This document shows positions 1 to 7,677 of a DNA stretch of 64,000 nt, piece by piece. Where the stretch lies: NCBI RefSeq assembly GCF_009687845.1, contig NZ_BLAD01000051.1, positions 1-64,000 on the forward strand, written 5' to 3'. How positions within the stretch are numbered: the stretch's first letter is position 1; the number at the start of each line of letters is the position of its first letter. The position numbers were made by a program, and so were the translations under genes. The DNA comes from Acrocarpospora corrugata (GTDB lineage Bacteria; Actinomycetota; Actinomycetes; Streptosporangiales; Streptosporangiaceae). A model generated the notes under the pieces. It was not told the origin of the DNA and did no database searches. It worked only from the letters and a program-made list of their open reading frames with translations.

Positions 1-233
1 CCTCCACCTGCCGCAACCCCGCCACCCCCGGCGACGCCACCTCCCTGACCGCCCGCGAACTGACGAACGCCCCCGCCACGAGCACCCCGGCCGCCGCCAC
101 CGAAAGCCCCGCGGCAACCCGCACCTGCCGCCCCGGAGGCCCCCAGAACCGCACCCAACCTCCCAGAATCCCACCCACCAACCCGCTTAGGGCACCACAC
201 GCCCCCACCAGCCGCAAGCCCGGACCGCTCCAC
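1..233 (-). CDS. N-terminus of a membrane protein, truncated by the window edge
   Basis: Only about 77 N-terminal residues are visible. On the minus strand the frame is open from a GTG at 233 (a stop lies at 252-254) to the window edge, with strong G/C bias in third positions. It contains a small-residue hydrophobic stretch (LSGLVGGILGGW), a basic linker (PPGRQVRVAA) and a second hydrophobic segment (LSVAAAGVLVAGAFV). This fits an integral membrane protein. The pattern resembles the N-terminal membrane part of actinobacterial alpha/beta hydrolases of the Abhydrolase_9 type, but that is a guess. A second GTG at 200 with a purine-rich stretch just upstream is an alternative start. The gene diverges from the radical SAM gene to its right. 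Confidence 0.5.
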   Translation of the reverse strand, partial: MERSGLAAGGGVWCPKRVGGWDSGRLGAVLGASGAAGAGCRGAFGGGGRGARGGGVRQFAGGQGGGVAGGGGVAAGG

Positions 234-391
234 GGACCCGGGAATCTTGGCTTAGGGTGAAAATTCGTGAGAGATAAGAATTGGTGCCAAATGCCCTCCC
301 GGAAATTCGGGGGAAGGTATGTAGAGAACGGCAGGGCTAAAGGGGACCGCGATCACGTTAGAGGTTGCCGGGATTGCTCGAAAACTCTGAA

Positions 392-1675
392 ATGGGACAG
401 CCGCCCTTTCCGGCTTCCCTCGATGTCGGGGCACTTCTGGCGTCGGGGTGGAAACCCTATGCCTTCCACCAGTTCATCCTGAAGATTCACAGCCGCTGTG
501 ACCTGGCCTGCCGCCACTGCTACGTGTACGAAATGGCCGATCAGGGCTGGCGTGACCAACCCCGCCGGATGTCCGAATCGATCGTCGACCGGGTCGCGCT
601 GCGCATCGGCGAGCACGTCATGGCGCACGAGCTCACCGAGGTCGACGTCATCCTGCACGGCGGCGAACCGCTGCTGGCCGGGCCCGGCTTCATCGCGTAC
701 GCGGTGCGCGCGATCCGCCGGGCGATGGACACCGGCAGCCGGGTCAACGTCAGCATCCAGACCAACGGGCTCCGCCTCGACGACACCTTCCTGCGCCTGT
801 TCGACCAGCTCGGCATCCGGGTCGGGGTCAGTCTGGACGGGGACGCCCAGGCGCACGACCGGCACCGGCTGTTCCGCGACGGGCGCGGTAGCCACGCCCA
901 GGTGGTGGATTCGCTGCGGGGGCTCGCCAGCGGGCCCTACCACCACCTGTTCAGCGGGCTGCTGTGCACCATCGACGTGCGCAACGACCCGGTCAGGACC
1001 TACGAGGCGCTGCTCGCGTTCGACCCGCCCGCGGTGGACTTCCTGCTGCCGCACGGCAACTGGTCGACGCCGCCGCCGTTCCGGGAGGCCGATTCGGCGG
1101 CGACGCCGTACGCGGACTGGCTGATGGCCGTCTTCGACCGCTGGTACGGCCCCGCCGAGACCGAGGTCCGGCTGTTCACCGAGATCCTCCGCCTGCTCAC
1201 CGGCCGCCCGTCCAGGAGCGAGTCGATCGGCCTGTCACCCGCCCTGATGGCCGTGGTCGAGACCGACGGCAGCATCGAGCAGTCCGACATCCTGAAGTCC
1301 GCCTACCACGGCGCCGCCGCCACCCGCCTGCACGTGCTCTCGCACCCCTTCGACGCCGCGCTCACCCTCCCGTCGCTGGTCGCCCGGCAGATCGGAAAGG
1401 GCGCCCTTTCCGAAACCTGCCACAAATGCGAGATCGTTTCCGTCTGCGGCGGCGGGCTTTACGCCCATCGCTATGACGACAATGCGGGATTTCTTAATCC
1501 CAGCGTCTACTGTCCAGATCTCTACCGGCTCATCGTGCATATCGCCGGGGCGCTCGGCGCGGACTTGGCCCGCCTGAGAGGACGCGTCGCTCAGATCGAC
1601 TGGGGGTCGAAGTCGCAATTGATCCGCACCCCGCGCGCTGCGAGCACCGCGTCCGGGTGTCCGCTGCCGTTCTGA
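392..1675 (+). CDS. FxsB-family radical SAM/SPASM peptide maturase, short form
   Basis: Predicted radical SAM peptide-modifying enzyme of about 427 residues. The [4Fe-4S] motif CxxxCxxC is Cys36-Cys40-Cys43 (CDLACRHC), followed by YVYE and HGGEPLLAG. A C-terminal SPASM-like cysteine cluster includes CHKCEIVSVCGGG and a later YC. It aligns by eye along most of its length with the maturase at 13663-15879 (VDFLLPH, YADWL, SVCGGGLY/SCGGGLY), placing it in the FxsB family of FxSxx-COOH systems, but it lacks the C-terminal HExxH domain of that protein. No FxSxx-ending precursor is visible beside it. Its last 28 codons overlap the 3' end of the convergent NB-ARC/TPR gene. The start is uncertain: ATG 392 is used here, with in-frame TTGs at 365 and 374 possible. 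Confidence 0.85.
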   Translation: MGQPPFPASLDVGALLASGWKPYAFHQFILKIHSRCDLACRHCYVYEMADQGWRDQPRRMSESIVDRVALRIGEHVMAHELTEVDVILHGGEPLLAGPGFIAYAVRAIRRAMDTGSRVNVSIQTNGLRLDDTFLRLFDQLGIRVGVSLDGDAQAHDRHRLFRDGRGSHAQVVDSLRGLASGPYHHLFSGLLCTIDVRNDPVRTYEALLAFDPPAVDFLLPHGNWSTPPPFREADSAATPYADWLMAVFDRWYGPAETEVRLFTEILRLLTGRPSRSESIGLSPALMAVVETDGSIEQSDILKSAYHGAAATRLHVLSHPFDAALTLPSLVARQIGKGALSETCHKCEIVSVCGGGLYAHRYDDNAGFLNPSVYCPDLYRLIVHIAGALGADLARLRGRVAQIDWGSKSQLIRTPRAASTASGCPLPF

Positions 1676-4128
1676 GCCCGGTAGCGGGCCAGGGTGTCCT
1701 GCAGAAGTCGGTCGCCTTCCTCGGCGGCGCCCGCCGCGCGCAGGTCGAGCGCCAGGTTGCCGGCGCACGACAGCGTTAGGAAGTGGTCCGCCCCGAATAG
1801 GGTGCGGAGCCGTTCCAGGGTCTCCTCGCCGAGCCGGCGGGCCGCCGCGGTCTCGCCCAGCGCCGCCAGGTCCGATTGCAGGTTCACCGCGGAGCTGAGG
1901 GTGTAGTCGTGCGGCCATCCCAGCCGGCGCACCAGCGCGTCCACTGCGGCCTGGTTCGTCTCCCGCGCCTTGGCCGGTTCGCCGCGCAGCCGGTGCAGCA
2001 CGGCAAGGTTGCCGTTGCAGGCGTGCGTGAACGGGTGGTCGCTGTCGTACACCAAGGAGTACTGCGGCACGGTCTCCAGCGCCAGCGCGAACGCCCTGTC
2101 CAGGTTACCCAGCATCCGGTACGCGTTTGACCGGCTGACCGCCGCCGCGAGCGTGTCTGGGTGCTGCTCACCGAGTAGTTGCCGGAGCCGGGTGTGGGTG
2201 TCCTCGGCCAGCTCCAGCGCGTCCTCCAGGTGGCCCAGGCGGCGCTTCGCGATGGACAGGTCCTTGGCCGCCAGCAGCGTCTGGTGGTGGTCCGGGGACA
2301 GCTGCTGCCGGCCGTAGTCGAAGGCGTCCTGGCCGAGGTCGCAGGCCATCTCGTAGTCGCCGCAGAGCCGTACCGCGCGGGACAGGCCGCTGTAGGTGCC
2401 GAGCAGCATCCGCGGGCCGACCCCGTGCCGGGCCGTGCTCAGGTCGCGCAGCAGGTTCTGCAGCAGGTCGCGGGAGCGGGCGTAGTCGCTGGTCAGCGAG
2501 TAGTCGATGGCCAGGTTGTGGCGGGCCCGGAACACATTGGCCGGGTCAGGATCCATGCATTCCTGGTAGCTGTTCAGCAGCTCCTCGTGCAGCTCGCGGG
2601 CTCGGTGGAACTCGCCCCGGCTGATCAGCGTGAGGCCATAGCTGTTGGTGGCCCACAGCGTCTCGGAGTGGCCTAGGCCGAGCACGGCGCGCATCTGGTC
2701 CAGGTTCGCGTGGTCGTTCTCGTACGCGGCCGCGTACATGCCCAGCCCGCGCAGGATGTTGCCGAGATGCTTGCGGGCCACCAGCACGTCGGCGTGGGTG
2801 GCGCCGTTGCGCTCGGTCCACCGGGCGATGAACTCCTCCACGAACGTGCGGGCCAGGGGGTAGTTGCCCGCCAGGTAGAGGTAGCGGACCGTGTCGAGGG
2901 CGAACTCGCGCACGTTCGGCGACTGGCACTCGGCCAGGTTGGAGTGCACGATGTGCGGGACCAGTTCCTCGAAGCTCTTCCAGTTGTTGTTGTCCTCGGC
3001 GTCCCGGGGGGCGCTGTGCGCCAGCAGCAGATGCACCTCGTGTCGGATGTCGTGCTGCTCGGCCTCGTTGAGTTCCTCCCGGAGCAGGGTCTGGATCAGC
3101 CGGTGCACCGTGATCGTCCGGGTGGCTGAGTCGATCTTGGCGAGGGCGTACCGGCCGAGCACGCTGAGCGCCTTGGTCAGCATCAGCGGGTCGGCCAGGA
3201 TCGGCGCGATGCGCGGCGTGTCGGTCTGGGTGCCGCGCCGGAACACGTCCCGCGGGATCGGCTCCGGGCCGAAGAACGCGCAGCAGCGGAGCACCTCGAT
3301 CGCCTCCGGCAGCCGCCGCCGCAGCTCGTGCACGGACAGGCCCCACGCCGCCGCCATGGACTGCGGGTAGCCTTCGGCCTTGTTCGCCGCCATCAGCCGG
3401 GTGGTCTGCTCGTCCAGTAACTCGATGTACTCGTCGATGGACATGGCCGTCTCGAACATGAGCGCGCCCGCCTGCTCCAGCGCCAGCGGCAGGTCCCCCA
3501 GCTTCTCGGCCAGCGTGTTCGCGGTCTCGTCGCGGATCTCCCGGCGCACCCGGTTCTTCAGGAAGGTCACGCTCTCCTCCCGGTCGAACACGCTGACCTC
3601 AAGGGTGGTGCCGTGACTGGTCCACAGCGTGTTCCGGGAGGTGATCAGCACGTGGCCGGAGCCGCGCGGGATGTAGTCCTCCAGGTCCGTCGGCTGGTTC
3701 GCGTTGTCGAAGATCACCAGCCAGCGCCGGTACGGCTCGCCGCGCTCCAGCGCCCGCTTGACCGAGGCCGCGGTCTCCTCGATCCCCATGCCGATGCCCG
3801 GCGGCAGCCCGAGGTGCGGCGCCAGCGCCGCCATCGAGGCCGGCACCAGCTCACGCTGCTCAGCCGGGACCCAGTAGATGACGTCGTAGTGGCGTCGATA
3901 GCGCCACGCGTACTCGATCGCGAGCTGGGTCTTGCCGATACCGCCCTGCCCCTGCAGGGCCTGCGGCTGCGCCTCCGGCACCACCGCGGTGACCTGGCTG
4001 ATCCCGTCCCGCAATTTCAGCAGGAGATCCTCCCGGCCGGTGAAGTGCGGATTACGCGGGGGAACACGTTCCCAGATGCTGGGTTGCCGATCCGGAGTCG
4101 AATGCACCGCGCCACCTGAAAGTTCCAT
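1591..4128 (-). CDS. NB-ARC/TPR protein of an FxSxx-COOH-type locus, short form
   Basis: 845-residue STAND-type protein. A GREDLL-type NB-ARC entry is followed by a P-loop at residues 60-68 (GQGGIGKTQ), a Walker B-like LVIFDNA, a sensor-like HVLITSR and a GLPL-like LGDLPLALEQ. The second half is a string of TPR units of the kind found in FxSxx-COOH system TPR proteins, and its last residues (RINCDFDPQSI) resemble those of the larger homologue at 7646-11548 (RVNRDLEPQPI). It lacks the ParA-like and TIR-like N-terminal parts of that homologue. ATG 4128 is chosen because GGTGGAGG precedes it by 6 nt; an in-frame ATG at 4191 exists. It converges on the FxsB-like gene with an 85-nt overlap. The role is probably regulation or sensing (inferred). 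Confidence 0.85.
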   Translation of the reverse strand: MELSGGAVHSTPDRQPSIWERVPPRNPHFTGREDLLLKLRDGISQVTAVVPEAQPQALQGQGGIGKTQLAIEYAWRYRRHYDVIYWVPAEQRELVPASMAALAPHLGLPPGIGMGIEETAASVKRALERGEPYRRWLVIFDNANQPTDLEDYIPRGSGHVLITSRNTLWTSHGTTLEVSVFDREESVTFLKNRVRREIRDETANTLAEKLGDLPLALEQAGALMFETAMSIDEYIELLDEQTTRLMAANKAEGYPQSMAAAWGLSVHELRRRLPEAIEVLRCCAFFGPEPIPRDVFRRGTQTDTPRIAPILADPLMLTKALSVLGRYALAKIDSATRTITVHRLIQTLLREELNEAEQHDIRHEVHLLLAHSAPRDAEDNNNWKSFEELVPHIVHSNLAECQSPNVREFALDTVRYLYLAGNYPLARTFVEEFIARWTERNGATHADVLVARKHLGNILRGLGMYAAAYENDHANLDQMRAVLGLGHSETLWATNSYGLTLISRGEFHRARELHEELLNSYQECMDPDPANVFRARHNLAIDYSLTSDYARSRDLLQNLLRDLSTARHGVGPRMLLGTYSGLSRAVRLCGDYEMACDLGQDAFDYGRQQLSPDHHQTLLAAKDLSIAKRRLGHLEDALELAEDTHTRLRQLLGEQHPDTLAAAVSRSNAYRMLGNLDRAFALALETVPQYSLVYDSDHPFTHACNGNLAVLHRLRGEPAKARETNQAAVDALVRRLGWPHDYTLSSAVNLQSDLAALGETAAARRLGEETLERLRTLFGADHFLTLSCAGNLALDLRAAGAAEEGDRLLQDTLARYRAQNGSGHPDAVLAARGVRINCDFDPQSI

Positions 4129-4416
4129 CTGAAACCTCCACCCCTGGAATCTGGGATATAGCCCAATACTAAAGCTTGATTTCGCACTCATGCTGACTAC
4201 AGAATCCTAAGGAAGCATGGCCGGTTTTCGGGGTGCCAGGCGGGGGAGAACCTGCCCCAAATAGATCAAGTGGTCGCCCTCGATATGTGGTGCGAGGAAA
4301 GTGCCGGGACCGGTTCGATCACGAGGTGATGCCGCTACCTGCATTGTGCTGATTGAGGACGATTACCTGGAGTTCGTCGTCAACCTGACTCACGAACGGG
4401 CTGCGGAGACCCGCCT

Positions 4417-4521
4417 GTGCTTCCGTCCACGACCACGCGGCCGCTCCCGTTCGTCGGCTACAGCGTGCAGGACTGGACCTCCGGTGAGCAGCTTTGCGAG
4501 CGGATGGGAACGGTCACGTGA
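4417..4521 (+). CDS. Possible 34-aa ORF coupled to the STAND ATPase
   Basis: A GTG-initiated 34-residue frame with a good GGAG Shine-Dalgarno (4405-4408) and a stop that overlaps the next gene's GTG start as GTGA (4518-4521). That overlap suggests translational coupling. The peptide reads RPLPFVGYSVQDW then TSGEQLCERMGTVT; it has one cysteine and three aromatics (F, Y, W). I recognise no family. It could be a small effector, a modified peptide for the orphan maturase at 392, a leader that couples translation, or chance. Size and composition alone do not settle this. Confidence 0.35.
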   Translation: MLPSTTTRPLPFVGYSVQDWTSGEQLCERMGTVT

Positions 4522-6545
4522 ATACGGGAACCGGAAAGGCAAGGGTCGACGGTCGGCCCTACGTGGGGCTGCGGGCCTTCCAGCGCGCTGACAGCCACAA
4601 GTTCTTCGGCCGCGAGCGGGAGGCGTACGAGGTCGCCACCCGGTGGCAGGCCAATCGGCTGACGATCATGCACGGCCCGTCCGGCGTCGGCAAGACGTCC
4701 CTGATCAACGCGGGGGTGCTGCCGCTGCTGGACCCGGACGCGACCGACGCGCTGCCGGTGGGCCGGGTCTCACACGGCTCTGCCTTCCCAGCCGCCGGTT
4801 CCGCCCGCGACCCCGCCGCCGCGCTACCGCCGCAACACAACCCGCACGTGTTCGCGCTGCTGTCCACCTGGGCGCCGCATGAGTCGCCGACCCGGCTGGC
4901 CCGGCTCACCCTGGCGAGCTTCCTGCGCGGCCGACCGCCCCGGCAGGACGCGTTCGGCGATCCGGTCCTGGTGCTGCTCGTCATCGACCAGGCGGAAGAG
5001 TTGTTCGACGACTTCGCGCACCGGCAGCCATACCGGGAGTGGTTCCTGGAGCAGTTACGGGCTGCGCTCCGCGCGGATGAGAACATCCGGCTGCTGCTGT
5101 GCATCCGGGACGATCACCTCGCCTCGATCATGCCGTACAGGTCCATGCTGGTCGGGCATAGCCACAGCCGGTTCTGTCTGGATCCGCTCGCCAGGGAGGA
5201 GGCCAGACAGGCGATCGAGGGGCCACTGGCCGGAACCGGGCGCAGTTTCACCCCGCCCGCGCTGCGCAAGCTGCTCAACGACCTGTGCGTGGAGCCCGGC
5301 GGGCCGCTGCCCGAGCAGGCGCAGGCCGAACCGGTGCAGCTGCAGGTGGCCTGCTCGATGCTCTGGCGGTCGCTCCCGGCCGGGGTCACGAAGATCACCC
5401 AGGTGCACGTGGGCGACGTGGCCGCCGCCGACGAGCAGGTGACCGATTTCTGCGAGGAGATGGTCCGCGAGGTCGCCACCGAGCACCTCAATGGCGACCT
5501 GCCCCGGCTGACCGGCTGGCTGGCCCGAACCTTCGTCACCGAGCTGGTCACCCGCCAGCGGGTCGACATGGGTGAGACCGTGACGGCCGGGATGGACAAC
5601 GCGCTCGTCCAGGCGCTGGTCGACCGGGACATCCTGCACGCCGACCGGGGCGGCTGGTGCGAGCTCTCGCACGACCGGCTAATCCACCCCATTCTTAAGG
5701 CCGCCGGGCCGATCGATCTGTCCCGCGAGGTCAGGGACCCTGACGACTTCCTGCGCGCGGCCGAACTCGCGCTCCGCGACCGCGACCTGGCGCTGGCCGA
5801 GAACCTGGCCGGTGAGGCGCTCCAGCGGGTCGCCGGGGACATCCGGCTGGAGGCCGAGATCCGGACCTTCCTCGGCAACGTGGCCTACCAGGCCGAGGGG
5901 TATGACACCGCGATCGAGCGGTACCGCGATGCGGCCCGCCTGTTCGAGATGCTGGGCGCGATCGACGCGGTCGGGCGGCTGCTGGTCGGCATCGGCCGGC
6001 TCCGGCTGGCCCAGGGCCGCCCCGGCGAGGCCGTGAACGAACTGGCCGCCGCGATGCGCAGACTCCCGCACGACCGCAGCGTCAAGATCGCGCTGGCCTG
6101 GGCGCTCTGGCACGACGGCGCCCCGCAGATGGCCCGGGACATCCTCACCGACGTGCTCGAACAGGAGGGTGGCTCGCTGGACGCGCTGCAGGCGCGTGGC
6201 GAGATCCTGGCCGGTATGGGGCTGAGCGCCGCCGCCCTGCGCGACCTCAATCGCGCCGGACCGCTGCAGTGGCCCTCCACCAAGGCCGCGCACGCGCTGG
6301 CCGCCACCCGGCTCGCCGCCCACGAGCCGACCGAGACCGCGCAGGAGATTGACAAGGAGATCATGGAGGCGCTCGCCGACGCGCCGGACAGCGGCCCGGT
6401 CCAGCTCTACGCCGCCTGGATCAGCGCCGCCGCGGGCAACCGGGAGGCCGCCGTCGCCCACGCCGAGCGCGCACTGTCAGCCCACACTCCGAGCCTGCCC
6501 GGCCACCTCGTCCCGGCGGCCCGCAGGCTGACCTCGGCCGCGTAA
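4518..6545 (+). CDS. nSTAND-type NTPase with C-terminal TPR-like repeats
   Basis: About 675 residues. The N-terminus has the nSTAND entry signature PYVGLRAFQ followed by FFGREREA, a P-loop at residues 53-60 (GPSGVGKT) leading into SLINAGVLP, and a Walker B-like LVLLVIDQAEELFDDF near residue 155. After the NTPase and winged-helix part, the last third is alpha-helical and TPR-like (the stretches around LAENLAGEAL, GYDTAIERY and GRPGEAVNEL). Such proteins act as signal-dependent ATPase switches in conflict or regulatory systems. No effector domain is fused, so output may lie in a neighbour. GTG 4518 is chosen because GATGGGA precedes it by 8 nt and the upstream small frame overlaps it by 4 nt. 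It diverges from the NB-ARC/TPR gene at 1591-4128. Confidence 0.8.
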   Translation: MNTGTGKARVDGRPYVGLRAFQRADSHKFFGREREAYEVATRWQANRLTIMHGPSGVGKTSLINAGVLPLLDPDATDALPVGRVSHGSAFPAAGSARDPAAALPPQHNPHVFALLSTWAPHESPTRLARLTLASFLRGRPPRQDAFGDPVLVLLVIDQAEELFDDFAHRQPYREWFLEQLRAALRADENIRLLLCIRDDHLASIMPYRSMLVGHSHSRFCLDPLAREEARQAIEGPLAGTGRSFTPPALRKLLNDLCVEPGGPLPEQAQAEPVQLQVACSMLWRSLPAGVTKITQVHVGDVAAADEQVTDFCEEMVREVATEHLNGDLPRLTGWLARTFVTELVTRQRVDMGETVTAGMDNALVQALVDRDILHADRGGWCELSHDRLIHPILKAAGPIDLSREVRDPDDFLRAAELALRDRDLALAENLAGEALQRVAGDIRLEAEIRTFLGNVAYQAEGYDTAIERYRDAARLFEMLGAIDAVGRLLVGIGRLRLAQGRPGEAVNELAAAMRRLPHDRSVKIALAWALWHDGAPQMARDILTDVLEQEGGSLDALQARGEILAGMGLSAAALRDLNRAGPLQWPSTKAAHALAATRLAAHEPTETAQEIDKEIMEALADAPDSGPVQLYAAWISAAAGNREAAVAHAERALSAHTPSLPGHLVPAARRLTSAA

Positions 6546-6677
6546 ACGTGGGCGCTTGATTCCGCCGTGATCACGAATGTAGTTGTTTTCGCTAATACGG
6601 GCTGTAAATGAAATGCAGCCGTAGCAACGGGGAACGGAGATCGTCGTCCGATATCCGGCAATGCGGTCCCCGGGGTT

Positions 6678-6706
6678 CTGGGCCTCCGAATCCCAGTATG
6701 GCCCAG
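6678..6706. promoter_or_regulatory. Inverted repeat upstream of the alpha/beta hydrolase
   Basis: Arms CTGGGCC (6678-6684) and GGCCCAG (6700-6706) flank 15 nt in the 226-nt gap before the hydrolase start. It could be an operator or an mRNA hairpin; the surroundings are less GC-rich than the coding DNA. No poly-T tract follows, so a simple terminator is less likely. Confidence 0.35.
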
Positions 6707-6771
6707 GTATGGACTCCGGGTGAAATGTGGGAAAACCTCATATAACGGGTGGTGTCGTGGGGAGGCTTCTC

Positions 6772-7677
6772 TTGTCGCGGATTGTTGTTGCGCCTGATGG
6801 TCGAAGCTTGGCAGTCGAGATATGGGGGAAGCCGGACGGGACGCCCGTCTTTCTGCTGCACGGCACCCCGGGGGGCCGGTTTCAGCCCAGGCCGCGGGAG
6901 AAGTCGCTGCACATGCTGGGGATCCGGCTGATCAGCTTCGACCGTCCGGGGTACGGGGGGTCGGCCCGGCGGCTCAACCGGACCGTGGGGGATGTCGCGG
7001 CCGATGTGGCGGCCATCGCGGACGCGCTCGGGCTGGGGGTCTTCGCGGTCGTCGGCAGGTCGGGTGGGGCGCCGCACGCGCTCGCCTGCGCCGCGCTGCT
7101 GCCCGACCGGGTGACCAGGGCGGCCGCGCTGGTCGGTCTCGCGCCGCGGACGGCCGAGGGGCTGGACTGGTTCGAGGGCATGATCGACGCCAATGTCATG
7201 GCGTACACGGAGGCGCGGGCGGGGCATCGGGCCATCACCGCCCGGCTGCGGGTGGCCGCCCGGGAGATCAGGGCCGATCCGGGCAGCAAGGTCCGTGGCA
7301 TCTACGAGCAGGTGCCGGAGTCGGACCGGCGGGTCGTCGGGGACAACGGGATCCGCCGGATGCTGGAGCGCAACTTCGTCGAGGGGCTGCGGGACTCGGT
7401 CGACGGCTGGGTGGACGATGTGATGGCCTTCTCCATCGGCTGGGGGTTCGAGGTGTCGGCCATCACGGCCCCCACCCTGCTCTGGCACGGCGAGAACGAC
7501 GTGTACTCGCCGGTCGGGCACGCGTACTGGCTGGCCGGCCGCATCCCGCACGCGGACGTGTGGATCCAGCGCGGGGCGGCGCACTTCGGGGCGCTGGAGG
7601 TGCTGCCCCGGGTGCTGGCCTGGCTGGTGCGCGGGAGCGGTGAGGTCAGATCGGCTGCGGCTCCAAGTCCCGGTTGA
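6772..7677 (+). CDS. Alpha/beta hydrolase
   Basis: 301-residue alpha/beta-hydrolase fold enzyme, cytosolic (no signal peptide). Visible elements are the oxyanion-hole region LLHGTPGG, the nucleophile elbow GRSGG (Ser), the acid in HGENDVYSP (Asp) and the catalytic His in AAHFGAL. The substrate cannot be told. TTG 6772 is preferred because GGGGAGG lies 6 nt upstream; a GTG at 6727 is in frame but has no clear ribosome-binding site. The 3' end overlaps the convergent fxsT gene by 32 nt. It follows the STAND gene on the same strand after a 226-nt gap, so membership in the fxs island is positional only. Confidence 0.85.
   Translation: MSRIVVAPDGRSLAVEIWGKPDGTPVFLLHGTPGGRFQPRPREKSLHMLGIRLISFDRPGYGGSARRLNRTVGDVAADVAAIADALGLGVFAVVGRSGGAPHALACAALLPDRVTRAAALVGLAPRTAEGLDWFEGMIDANVMAYTEARAGHRAITARLRVAAREIRADPGSKVRGIYEQVPESDRRVVGDNGIRRMLERNFVEGLRDSVDGWVDDVMAFSIGWGFEVSAITAPTLLWHGENDVYSPVGHAYWLAGRIPHADVWIQRGAAHFGALEVLPRVLAWLVRGSGEVRSAAAPSPG

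Noticed and set aside
4301-4591. 96-residue plus-strand frame overlapping the start of the STAND gene
   Set aside because: It overlaps the 34-codon frame and the STAND gene, shows shadow-like Arg/Ser composition, and has no ribosome-binding site.
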